From positions 17,123,019 to 17,187,018 of the forward strand of contig NC_058504.1 of the NCBI RefSeq assembly GCF_020382885.2: a stretch of DNA of 64,000 bases. Direction: 5' to 3'. Positions 26,664 to 37,693 of this stretch are shown here, in pieces (within the stretch, counting starts at the first letter, position 1; each line of letters opens with the position of its first letter). The position numbers and the translations under genes were made by a program. The notes below the pieces were generated by a model. That model worked only from the letters and a program-made list of their open reading frames with translations. It was not told where the DNA came from and did not search any database. The stretch is from Scatophagus argus. Its lineage: Eukaryota; Chordata; Actinopteri; Scatophagidae.

Positions 26664-27296
26664 TTGTTTTCTCAGGTGAGCCGCCTGTTCCTGCTTTCTC
26701 TTTTTTTTCCCCGCTGTCAGCTAGTTCAGTTCCTCCAGGGGTTTTGTTCACCCACAATTAAATAATTTTCCACTCAAGCTGTTATTCTAACATTAATTGA
26801 GTTCAGTCTTCTGTAAATTTGGTGATTATGATGCAAATGTAAACAGACTGAAATAATAGTTTGGCTTATTTAGAATATGTTTAATTTATATAATATTAAA
26901 TTATACAATACTGTCTATTATATTAATATGTTCTGTAGCCTAAATCTTGGGTTCCCATTGAAAGCCTATTCATAAATAGTGATGATGATGATGAACAAAA
27001 CAATATTGTGATATTCTTTAGCAGTAGAAATATCATGTCTACTTAGTCTGTTGCAGACGTAGGAACAATAGGCTCCACTGCAATAAAATTGCTTACATTG
27101 TTTAATTTTGAACATTAGAACTTTGATATTTTTTAGCCAATTCATTTTTTTGCCTCTGTAACTGTAGGGGACTTAACCTATTGCCTCTCATATGTGTAGG
27201 TTAATATTGTTTGAGAATTTTTATTTACTGATATCTCAGATTATTGTTTTTGATCATTTTATGCCAAATCCTCGCCAAGACAGAAGCCAGTTATTA
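26664..27296. other. Divergent intergenic region between foxi1 and syce3
   Basis: AT-rich with no exon. It separates two genes transcribed away from each other. Confidence 0.5.
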
Positions 27297-27345
27297 GAAA
27301 TTAGGATTATGTAAGAAACCACCGTTCTTACATAATCCTAATTTC
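27297..27345. repeat. Perfect inverted repeat, 21-bp arms with 7-base loop
   Basis: Arm one (27297-27317, GAAATTAGGATTATG...) and arm two (27325-27345, ending ATAATCCTAATTTC) are exact reverse complements around ACCACCG. It lies about 480 bases upstream of the syce3 start codon. Confidence 0.9.
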
Positions 27346-27351
27346 GCGAAA
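27342..27351. promoter_or_regulatory. E2F-like palindrome TTTCGCGAAA
   Basis: A perfect palindromic TTTCGCGAAA starts a CpG-richer patch (about 27342-27430, with several CG dinucleotides) in otherwise AT-rich DNA. This patch is a plausible promoter for syce3. Germline genes are known E2F6 targets, so the motif fits, but function is inferred. Confidence 0.4.
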
Positions 27352-27819
27352 ACGATCCCGAAAATCGTAGGAAGTTACATCATCGCCTGTGAAATTGCGA
27401 ATGCGCATTGCGTCGTTTTTCCTCAACTCCGTGAGAAGTTTCTATTTCAAGCTAACTTAAAGAAGGAAAGCCTTCTAGCGTAAGTTTTACATATTTTTTA
27501 ATTGGATATTGCCCCTTAGCCCAACAAACTGACAAGTTCTATATAGTATTTGCAGATACCGCTGTTCCTCTTGAAAACTGATAATCAATCAATAGAAAAC
27601 CTTACCATGCTAACGTTTCCAGGGTCACCTGGCTAACTTTACACCTTAGCGTTTTAAGCTAACTAACAATTAACATTTCCTAACTGACATTTACCTTTGC
27701 TACCATGACAAGTTAAAGGCAGGGACGGTGTTAGCTGACGTTATTTTACTTGATTTATTTGGGCTCCGTGTGACTAACCAACAACTGCCTAAACCCGTGT
27801 ACCGGTTTATGATTGTTAG

Positions 27820-28238
27820 ATGGCCCGTCCATCTTCGCTCCCCGAACTTCCTCGAAACAACAACGACGTGTGGGAGCTCAACAAAGATTTAGAAGAGATA
27901 ATAGAAAACATTGAAATTGTATCAGGTACGTAACTTCATCTCAATGTATTATAGCACAGTGTTAGACCCTTTTCTTTTCATATTGCAGTATTTTGGGAGT
28001 CTTAATGAATAATTAGGTGCAATTTCATCCTTATGTGTTCTGTCCACCTGTAGTGCAGCTGACTTGGATGGCTTATGACATGGTGGCATTGCGTACCAGT
28101 CCCGAACTGGAGGCCTCTATGCGGAAACTGGAAGAGACTTATCATAGGTGCAGAGCTGCTGTCTGTGAAGAACCAGAAGAGGGGACAGAGAAGTGCAGTT
28201 GTCCTGATCCTAATACCACAACACTGACTCAGATATGA
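27820..28238 (+). CDS. syce3: Synaptonemal complex central element protein 3
   Basis: Small helical protein of the central element of the synaptonemal complex, needed for meiotic chromosome synapsis; it acts in germ-cell nuclei. Two coding exons, 27820-27925 and 28054-28238, join in frame (donor GTACGT, acceptor TGTAG), with the split codon giving Val. The product is about 96 residues. The core ELNKDLEEIIENIEIVSVQ followed by LTWMAYDMVALRTSPELE and MRKLEETYHRC matches the conserved SYCE3 helix, including the hallmark TWMAYDMV. Mammalian SYCE3 is about 88 residues, so the length fits. N- and C-terminal ends differ from mammals. It is divergent from foxi1 and followed by a same-strand small gene. 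Confidence 0.92.
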
Positions 28239-28549
28239 TGATATATATATGATATATTATCAGATCATATGATCTGATACCGATAGGGTTTTCAGTTCAT
28301 TAAAGTACCCCACTGAGGTGTCATTAAAAATGTTTTAAATGTTTTTGGTGTTTTAAAGTAAATGTTAAAGCACTAAATTTATTTTGATATGGATAAGTCA
28401 GTATTTTGGCTGATGTGTCTTCTGTGAAACAGATGTTTCAGTGAGTAATGTACCGACTGCAGCTCCTTAACTGTTGTTCACATGGACTGCGAATTGTTTG
28501 TTTTGTAGTTACTAAAGTGTTCTGATTTGTTTAGCCTGTGAAATTGAGT

Positions 28550-28555
28550 AATAAA
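28550..28555 (+). terminator. Poly(A) signal for syce3
   Basis: AATAAA about 310 bases after the syce3 stop, within a run of A residues. Confidence 0.55.
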
Positions 28556-28765
28556 AAAAATTAAATGAGCATGCGTTCTGTTGTTTGTTTTTCATCAGCA
28601 TAGACTTGAATGTCTGGTGCCATTTTATTATTGTACTAATGTTGTTTAATGTGTAACTTGCAATTGAAATGTTACACCACCACTCAGATTTGCATTTCAG
28701 GTTTGTGTATGGGATAGATTTTTAGTTGATGTGGCATGTTTTGCTCTTTTGTAATTGATTTCCAG

Positions 28766-29977
28766 ATGGACAACGACAAGAAGACCACAGAACAAGCCAC
28801 CTCAACTGCCAGCATTAATCTGGAAAACATACTGAAAGGACTGGAGTCCTTGTCCAACTGCATGGATCAACTGGCATGTATGTATGACTGTCTATTCACA
28901 CCCACACTCCTTGCACTACTAAAATGTCAGTAGGTGTCAATTATGGGATAAGATGACTGATGATCGATTTGCAATTATGCAAAGCACGTGATGGAACTGT
29001 TATACTAGATCTGAAATATGATAGCCAAAAGTGGATTATTGTACACCAGCTGCTGTGCAACTTAGCCTTGCTTGTAGATGTCAGTGCGGTGCAGAGTTAC
29101 ATGATGCTACACGATGTCTGTCAGATCGCACTCTACTGATGGGTAAATAGGAGTAACTGAAGGATTTCACACACATGGTTGCTCATCAGACCATTTGATG
29201 TGATGCATGATGTTGCAAGATCTTTTTTGCCACGGGGGACAGTTGTGGGCAAAGAGGCAGTCAGACTGTGTTGTCTTAAGTGGTTATAAATATCCTCTTA
29301 CTTAAATTGCTCAAAGCCTTGAAACCAATAAGCAACCAAAAAGGTAAGTGGAAGGATTTGTGGTGGTGTGACACTCAGTGCTTTGTCCTTTGTGTGTTTA
29401 TTTATTGCTTATTGCTGTTAATTTATTGCTTCTGTATGTACTGTTTTGAATACAAGTAAAATGGTATTTTATTTAAAAATGTAAGAAATATTTTAAAAAT
29501 TGAACTATTTTTTGTACCATTTTGTAAGAAATGATAAAAGACATGCTCCAACAGATGTCAGTCAAACTGATTTTTAAAAGCAGAAAGAAAACTATTTTCA
29601 CAATGATCTGTAGTCTGTAGAAGATGTGTAGTATTTGGGGTTAATAAGTGTTAGTGCGATGTACATCTGTTTGAATAATGTATCTCAGTGCCAGCTGCAC
29701 ACACTGAGCAACCAGTACTGCGGAATAACAAAACAAAACAGTTGAATACATACAGTTAAACCTTTCAGGTGATTTCCTGTTAAGTACTATCATCTTGGTA
29801 TGTAAATTTGAGTTGCAATTGACCTGAGGCAGTTGTGAAACAAAGTGTTCTCTGCCTGCAGTGCGCACCCAGCAGAGGCAATGTGATCTGATCATTTGCG
29901 TTGGCCACCCTGATAAGTTGACGTTGCTGAAAATCCAGGAGTCACTGAAGGAGCATCAGCCCCCCAGCATGATCTGA
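28766..29977 (+). CDS. Unrecognised small protein, two-exon model
   Basis: I do not recognise this product. Exon 28766-28877 opens with ATG directly after an acceptor-like ATTTCCAG and ends at donor GTATGT. Exon 29862-29977 follows acceptor CTGCCTGCAG and ends in TGA. Joined, they give exactly 76 codons (75 residues) with no internal stop, and AATAAA lies 60 bases after the stop. The N-terminal part is acidic and polar, then a probable amphipathic helix (INLENILKGLESLSNCMDQL), then a mixed segment (QCDLIICVGHPDKLTLLKI) and a QPPSMI end. There is no signal peptide or obvious membrane segment. The acceptor at the ATG implies an unseen noncoding 5' exon. It could be a separate gene or an alternative 3' part of the syce3 transcript; direct splicing from syce3 exon 1 would be out of frame. 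Confidence 0.5.
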
Positions 29978-30036
29978 AAACTGAAACTGAGGTGAACAAA
30001 ACTGAACAGAGGTAATGCTGGGTGTCTGAAGAATGC

Positions 30037-30042
30037 AATAAA
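30037..30042 (+). terminator. Poly(A) signal after the unrecognised small gene
   Basis: AATAAA 60 bases beyond the TGA at 29975-29977. This close spacing is the main independent support for that gene. Confidence 0.55.
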
Positions 30043-31883
30043 ATACACAAACCATCAGAAATGTATTTCTCTCTCTCTCTTTTTGCCAAAAATTGAAGTT
30101 ACCAAAACAAGGAATTACATAACAATGACCTTTGCGAAAACTGTGACATTTGTTTGGATATTCCCAAAAGGCTTCTGAACAAGCCTCACGTATGCGTGCA
30201 CACACATTAGCATAAAGAAACAGAGACGCTAACAGGCACATTTATCTTGGTGTTGGTGCCGGTCAGAGTCCCGTGGGGTACAGCAGGCAGCACTGGCTCA
30301 GTGCTTCAGAGCTGCGGTCTGTGGCATCAATGAGCAGCAGTGGGGTGTGTGGGATGGGTAATCATCTCCTTCACCCCGGGGAAACTACAGCACAGCAAAA
30401 CAAAAAAAGATGACAGGAACCTAATGACGCAGCGCAGCACAAGTCAACAGCAAACACTCCCCGAGGCGTACCACAAGATGTGAATGTTTCAGTTTACTTT
30501 GAGTGAACACTTTTCCTATTATTTTAACAGTGCTGATAACTACGTCATCATTTTCAGTTCACCTTGGTGCTGTTGAGAGCGCTGCTGAGAGAATAGGAAG
30601 TTCTTTAGTTATGCATCTTGATGTTGTAAATCTTGCCTTGTTTCCTTGGAATCAGGGTGTAAGTGAGCTGTCCCTCACCACAAATGCCCCATCCTAAAGA
30701 CACAAACGTGCAAATTTACATGTTCAGAACCTCAGTCAATTTAAAATAATATTGTAAGTAAAATTCTGTGAAATGTCAGCTGAGTTTTTGTGTGTTCATT
30801 CATCTTGCTTTGCTCCAGAAAGACAACGTGAGGATGTGAGGGTCAGTACTCAACATTGTCCAGTTGTCTGAGAGAATCCTTCAGCTTGATGTCTGGTCAC
30901 CTTTCCCCTATACCATTTAGGATCCATCCCTGGATACACCATAATAAAACTGCCATAGTAAGGATTAAATAAACTAACTCATTCCTCGAGTTCTTTTTTG
31001 CAGTGACAGAAATGTGTTTCAGTTGTGTTCTTCTTACAACATTGCCATCTGCTGGTTCCCTTCTGAAAGTACAAAAAAGCACAGAAAAGCTCATCCTTAG
31101 TATCATTTGTATCTGAAAAATTACATCTGAAAATTTTGACTTAATTGTCATTCTGGTTTGGATTCTCACCCTGGTATTGAACCCGTAAACATAGCAAGTT
31201 GAGTTTGAGCTGAAATGTGTATTTTGGCTCTGGGAGGGGATAAATGAAATGGAACATCAAAGTTTTAAACTTAGATTTTAATAATTGCTTTACTCAGAGT
31301 GAAAAGCTTGCCAGACTAAATTCTTCTGATTGGCAGTTGGGTATATCTGTATGTTTGGAGGCTCTTTGTTCAGAGATCTTGCTGGTGGATGAGGTGGGAG
31401 CCTTGACAGTGCTGCCCTCTTGTGGATGTGATAGATAGTGTAATATTGTGGCAACGTTAAAACACTTGGCTGTTCAAATGTTATAACCACCCTCGAAGCT
31501 ACATAATAATCATAATATTTTCATTTTGTAAAATCCGTCTGGGTGGGCTGGATTGTCCGTCTTGCTCCCTGTCAGTATGTATGTTATTAGAAATGGAAAC
31601 GTGTTTTACACTATTTTTAGATCATTATCAGTAAATCGGGCAGTTGTAGAGTCATTTTCCATACAGTTACCTGCTAGTTTGAAAGGTCTTAGAGGGGCAT
31701 GGTTCATTCTTGATTGCTGGGCATATGGAAGGTTTTGAGGTCCTAACAGCAGGGGAGTAATCATGAACAGGATCTACACATACACAGATTTTTTTAAGTA
31801 GGGCCAGAACGAAGCATGAACACGAATTCTAAAGAATATAAAAGCAGAAAAATATCAGATACACTGACATTTCTCTCTGTACA
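30043..31883. other. Intergenic DNA without a supported gene
   Basis: Several short open frames (for example 30503-30697 and 31244-31438 on +) have neither convincing splice partners nor recognisable domains. Confidence 0.5.
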
Positions 31884-32135
31884 TTGCTGTTGTTGGGGTT
31901 GCTTGTTGTTACGTCTGTAGAGATCATCCTGACGTGGAGCCAGTCTTTGACGTTGAAGTGGCTTCATTGTGTAAGCAGAGGGATGCAGCTCATAGTCTTC
32001 TGCACTGGTCTCTTCACACTCTTTTTGGTCAGCTGTCTGTGGCTCGGTCAGGGCCCAAATACAGTTGCATCCTGCCCCCTCCTGGTGTGCATCCTTACAT
32101 TCACTCTCATTGTCCTGATCGCGGCCCAGACATGA
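31884..32135 (+). other. Ambiguous candidate coding exon
   Basis: A GC-richer block stays open in two + frames and one - frame. An acceptor-like TTACGTCTGTAG ends at 31920. One + frame (stop 32133-32135) reads three hydrophobic segments (for example QLIVFCTGLFTLFLVSCLWL). The other + frame (stop about 32140) reads a possible membrane segment IAVVGVACCYVC, then an acidic tail (HPDVEPVFDVEVASLC). An AATAAATAAA follows at 32449-32458. I cannot decide which frame, if any, is translated, and recognise no family. Confidence 0.25.
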
Positions 32136-32140
32136 CATAA

Positions 32141-35100
32141 GTTGTAAGTGCAACTGAGATCACAGAATACAGTTGTGTGAATTAGTAAGTAGTCAGATTA
32201 TCACATGCTTTCAATAATGTACTTTGACCCTGAATTCTTTATCATTACAAATTGGATAAAATTCTGTTAAGATAACGTGTAGTTTACTTACAAACTCATG
32301 CAAGCTTCAAACTTCTTCTTTTAAATATACTGTATAAAAACTGTGAAAAGAATAGTATTAGACCTAAGTAATGAGAGATAACTTCATGATATCAGTGCCA
32401 TATTTAAGCCCAAGTGTTCCGTATCTTGATTTTTCCCTTTATCTGTACAATAAATAAAAATTGCAATTGTGCATTATTGCTCAGTTACAGTTACACATTC
32501 AGTAGATGCCATAAAATAAAATCTATTTTCTTACTTTGGACCAAAGGTACTCTTCTCCTCCTCTTTCTTGATGTCACTTTGGATCTTAGTAATTATTCTG
32601 TAAAGATAGAAGACCAAAAGATAACAAAATAAGACTAATATATTTGGTATTGCAGTACTACTCTGCCAGGCTGCTTGTGACTGTGGCCCAGACTACCATG
32701 AGCTGCAACAAATTAATACAGATTATACAATGTTAGAGGATAATATATAATCTCTTGTGTCTTGCCATACATACAAGGCCACATTGAACATGTATGCCTT
32801 AACATATATTGGCTGACTGGTGGATTGTTTAGCAATATTTTGACTAGAAAACTTCTTGGTGTGAAAGAAAAAAAATATATTTTCAGTCACTCATGGGACA
32901 TAAAGGCTTGGGAAAACATGAAGGTCACACTTGCTCATTTGCTGGATGATATAGATTTGAATATTAATAAGCCTTATAAAATCCATTACTCTGGTTATTT
33001 CAGAATAGTAAGTTTAAAAGCCGTGACAGATTTAGACACACTTACTTCATGAACTGCACTCCGGTTACGCTGCCATTCATCATTACTTTGTCACAGCTGA
33101 GAATATGTCACACACTAGTGATTTCCTGTCTCACACCTACATATGCAGAATATGTAGGTGTGCTAGATATAACAGAGATTTTTTTTTAATATTTAACTTT
33201 TTAATTCATAAGCAATGTACACTTGTATGCAATTATTTTATTGTGTGCACACGTTAATGTTGCTGTTTGTTCTGAGTCATGTTGTCACATTTTATGAATG
33301 CATTGTCAAAGGCGTGTGTCAGGTCTTGCATCCCGTACTCTCTTGGTATCTCACACCCAGGTGAGAGAGGAGGGCAGCAGAGAGGAGGGATGATCAATCA
33401 CGTCCGGATACCTCTAGACCCCCAGGCATGTCTGAGTGAATACATGAGTCCTCCTGGGGGGTCCTTGTGGGAGATCAGCCCCCTCCTCTGTTTTTCTCCT
33501 CTGTCCTGATTGAGAAGCACCCCCCCCCCCCAATGAAAGACATGTAGAGGAGGAATACTGTTGCAGGAATGAATAACTGACCCTCTCTGTAGAAATTACT
33601 CTTTCTGTAGGCAAAAGAGAGATTATCAGCAGAGACAAACAGAAGAACAGATGTGGTCATCTCACTTGTGGAGCGCAACCAAACAGCATCACATGGGACC
33701 AGTATGGAGTCAGTAATGTACTCAGTAGAGGCCAGAGATAAAGGGTGGATCAGTGAGGGCTTCCAGTGGGGTGAAACCTTCATTAACACACAGCAGGACA
33801 GCATGGGAAATACAGGACATCCCTGGAGGCAAACAGACAGATGGGAAGGATGGGAGGGAGTGTTTTGGTCTGTGTGAGTACTTTTACTCTCTGTAGTTTC
33901 TCAGCTTTTCTGTCTGACATTTCCTGTGCCAATAACCCATTTGGTCCTCAAAGGAAAAGTAAATTTCTCCATATGCTTTACATTTATGTGGAACTGTGTT
34001 TTGTTTGACGTGGTGTTTAAGTGTTATGCGGTCTGGGTGTTTTCTTGTCAGTACCCAATATGTAAAATTTTGAATAGCAAGCAGCATTTGCTCAAATGGA
34101 GAAAAATGATGCTGGCACAGTTTTTATGGATCTAACATCACACCAGCTGGTCTGGAGTATGATGTGAAGATAATCTTTGCTCTAATTTCTCACTTAACCT
34201 TGTTATCTGCTGTTCATTAAAGATAGTTCAACAGCTTTGTTCCACCCCCTCTTTGCATCCCTCCTTCAGGCATGGACCCCCTTATGAAGGTAATATCCAG
34301 GCCATCACTCACTTAAGCTGAGACAGTGGCAGATTTATGACACGTCCAACTGAGAGCAAGATTTTTTGGAGACACGGGGGGTAGAGGCAAGAGTGAATGG
34401 CTCTTAAGACACAGATAGGCCAGAGGGCGGAGACGAGACTCCTCTTAGAACTAATTACTTGCAAATTATAAGATCAGAAATGAACTCGCATCCAAGGAGG
34501 AATGTGAATCCTCTCTCTCTCCCCTGAAATCCTCGCTGGATTTAGTGTAACATCTGGACTCAAGTATGCTGAGGAAGACTATCTTGAAGTTTGGTTTTTG
34601 ATTTTTTTTTTTTAAAGGCTATTATAGACTCTGCCAACGCATTTCCCCTCATAGGCTTTGATGTATTGTGATACATGTGCGTCGCCTGTGGCATGTGACA
34701 AAGACGGGCTGCGGTGACCCGGATTATCAGACTAAATGCCTAACTTCTAGGAGTAGAAATAACTTCCCTAATGTGTCTTTGAAAGCCTCGCTGCTCTTTT
34801 GAATGAGCTCAATACACGCTGACATCAAAGTGGATCAACGGAGGATCAACACCTAGGTTAGGTGCGAACTGCACCATGTTATCCATGTAATCCTATGTTA
34901 AGTGTATTCAGTCCATTCATATTCTAATACACTAAGATACTTGTGCGCCCTGTCTTAAAATCGAATGAATCTGTAATTTAAAAAATAAAATAACGAAATT
35001 TGACATTCATTTTTATTTTAATGAAACAAAGAACAATATTTATAAATAGAAACGCAAGAATTAATAGGTTACAAATGGACGTGAAAAGACACGATGAAAG

Positions 35101-35190
35101 CGATGAAAAGTGCAAACAAACATTTAACCTCTTATTTAACAGACTCAGATCCGGACAGAGATCCATCTGATTTTTCTTTTTTTTTTTTTT
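32141..35190. other. Intergenic DNA downstream of the wnt8a pair
   Basis: AT-rich. It has a small perfect hairpin at 33132-33162 and a C run near 33522. No supported gene. The 3' UTR of the downstream wnt8a copy should extend into the right part. Confidence 0.5.
33132..33162. repeat. Perfect inverted repeat, 13-bp arms with 5-base loop
   Basis: CACACCTACATAT at 33132-33144 and its exact reverse complement at 33150-33162 around GCAGA. Confidence 0.85.
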
Positions 35191-35196
35191 TGTTTT

Positions 35197-37065
35197 TCAT
35201 TTGGGTCCACGGTGTCTGCGTCTGAAACCGTGCCCATCAGTACCTTCCCTCCTGGCGCACACATGTTTCACTGTAACCTGAGAGCAGTCATCACAGTTCA
35301 CCGTGCAGCACCAGTGGAATTTGCAGTTGCAGCTGCTCACCACCTCCGTGCGCCTCTCTTCCACCTTCAAGCCGCATTCATGACACAACCTGCGGCAGCT
35401 GCGCCTCTCCCACTGGGTTAAAGCCTCTCCGTGCTGCACACACTCCCGGCCCTCGGTGCCGTACAGCCCCAAGCTGATGTTCCTCTTGCAGTAGTCCGGG
35501 GAGTCCTCCAGGTAGATGAGCTCTGTCTGAGCGATGCTACCCAGCGCGTCCACGATGGCACCTCGGTTGTCCGCGCTGTTACCTGCCCTCAGGCGCTTTT
35601 TGTCGATGTCCAGTTTTTGGGCTTGACTGTGCTTGATTTTCAGGTAGTTGCCGATTTCTCTGAAATTTGAAAGCTGTGTCCAGCAGGTTTGGACACTGCA
35701 ACTCTCTGACATGCCGTGACATCTACAGATGCGCCTCATTGTTGCCTTCACAGCCTGTTGGAAATCGGGGGAAATTAATTACTGCCATTGACATAACATC
35801 GTGTAACGTCAGATAAATTCTTGTGGTATGAACTTTGAACTTACCAGCCGCCCAGCCGCGTTGTTGTGCAGGTTGACAGCAGCCCTGGAGTCCTGACCTG
35901 TCTCCTGCGCATCCACGTACTGTTTAGAAATCCTCTCTCCAAAATCCACATTATCACTACAGCCACCCCACAGCCAGCCGCGACCGCCTGCACACAAAAT
36001 ATAACAAAAAAAAATCAGATCACCCACTAAAGAACAGGAATATCATAACTTTAGCTGTCTGCAGATCAGATATAAGTTCCACATAGCAAGGTATAATATT
36101 CTGAGCAGTCTAATGTATGTTCACCAATTTTCCCGTTCTTGGAGACATCGCACCCGCAGTCGTCGAGGTCTCCTAGGCTGCAGTTCCTGGTCAGAGTGTA
36201 CATAACCCCCGCTGCACTGATTGCGTGGACGAACGAAGTCTCTCTGGTGGCTGTCAGTGAGAGAAAATGGGCAATCACGTTTTGTATCTCATGTAGAGCA
36301 AATGCATTTCAAACATTCATTGGTTATTTCACCTTCAAAAATTAAAAGGACCAGTAGATATTAAGAATACTACTGTAAAAAAATATATATATTTACCTAC
36401 AACTGTACCTTAAAAATTACATAAAATTCAAATGGAGTTCTGTATGGGCCTGACTAGGCCACATGAAAATAGCCTGCTTAAAAAAGAAAAAAAATGACAT
36501 TCACGTTCATTTTGTTGACCTGTACAGCAAATGTGTTTTTATGTAGGAGCATGAAAACGGTTCTATTCTTTACTAATTATATTATTCTTCAGCATTCATA
36601 GACCTGCACATAGAACTCAATCGAAGAAACACATTTACAACCCAGCCTACCGCGTTTTAGTCCTTTGAGCTGGGTCGCGCTGTCGGGACAGTTCCATCTA
36701 TCCCAGGCGAATTGGTGTTTGCACTCCTCAAGCCCACTCTGCGCACCCACCTGCACGCTTCTTGCATAGGACAGATGGGCCTGCAGAAGAGGGAAAGTTA
36801 TGTGTTGGCCTCATTCTGATTCCCACTTTAAAATTTCACTTGTTACGGTAATTCCAGCAATCAGATATTTGCTATTTACCTTTGGCCCGGTCATAAGAAA
36901 GTTACTTGCTAGCCTGAGAAGAAGATAGATGACAGAGAATGAGGTCAGTTTGTCTGAAGTTTACACATATAGAAAAACATGTAGGTATGGTGTAGTCTCT
37001 TACCAAGCACGCCCTGGACACATTTTGTGTAAAAGAAGTAGGAGCCAAAATAATGGATGCAGCAT
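35197..37065 (-). CDS. wnt8a.2: Wnt8a, downstream tandem copy
   Basis: Secreted lipid-modified Wnt ligand acting through Frizzled and LRP5/6 to stabilise beta-catenin; Wnt8a patterns ventrolateral mesoderm and posterior neural tissue in fish. Six coding exons on the - strand: 37065-37004, 36913-36880, 36780-36651, 36250-36125, 35987-35845 and 35754-35197. They total 1053 nt, or 350 residues. A hydrophobic signal peptide (MLHPLFWLLLLLHK) leads into [50 protein letters not shown] and the cysteine-rich end with [13 protein letters not shown]. All are Wnt8 hallmarks. Oddity: the acylation loop reads CHGMSESC (S181, E182), where Wnts almost always have Ser-Gly-Ser-Cys. Its ATG is 629 bases after the stop of the upstream copy. 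The symbol suffix is assigned by position only, following the zebrafish order. Confidence 0.95.
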
Positions 37066-37129
37066 TGTCATCTACACCGTTCGCCCTCAAAGCAGAGATC
37101 TCGTTATTTTACCCTGTGTGCTGCAGCTT

Positions 37130-37142
37130 TCTCTTTTATTTG
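37130..37142 (-). promoter_or_regulatory. TATA-like element between the two wnt8a copies
   Basis: On the - strand AAATAAAAGAG lies about 70 bases upstream of the downstream copy's ATG. A CCAAT box (in CCAATCAGC, near 37195-37202) lies further upstream. Together they suggest that the second gene may have its own promoter. Confidence 0.35.
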
Positions 37143-37361
37143 GATGAAGGACAAATGGAACTCTTTTTCATTGCCCCCTGGGTCCGTGAAAGCTGATTGG
37201 TTGATGGGTTCAGGAAACGCCTCTTAGCGCACTTCAAAGACATTAGGCGCCCGTTTATTTTCTTACCCAGAGCTGTTTGACTCCAGACACCAATACACAA
37301 AATAACGCAATCAGAGTTTTGCTGCTGACAAATCAGACTGAGTCATATTGTAGAAAAAATA

Positions 37362-37367
37362 TTTATT
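37362..37367 (-). terminator. Candidate poly(A) signal for the upstream wnt8a copy
   Basis: Reads AATAAA on the - strand, about 330 bases after the upstream copy's stop and before the downstream copy. Use of this site would give a single-gene mRNA; skipping it would give a two-gene mRNA. Confidence 0.45.
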
Positions 37368-37693
37368 AGGTCACATTTTTCATCAAAAATACATATAAAA
37401 TATTAGACCACTTTCAGACTTCATAGAAGACAACCCCAACAAGTACGACCAGTTGTCTCATAAACAACTACATAACCTACTGAGCATGCGTGGAGAGTTT
37501 GGTCCTTAAAAAAAAACTTAATTTGATTTATGTACAGAATCAAGTCGTTGAGCTAAAGTGCATTAAAAGGTTTCAGGTGATGTAACAGTTCAAAATGAAA
37601 TTACTATTCATATAATACAGAATAATGCTACTGATGTCCATAATGATTAATTTAAAAGTGATAAGGACACTGACTTAATGCACCACGCACCAA

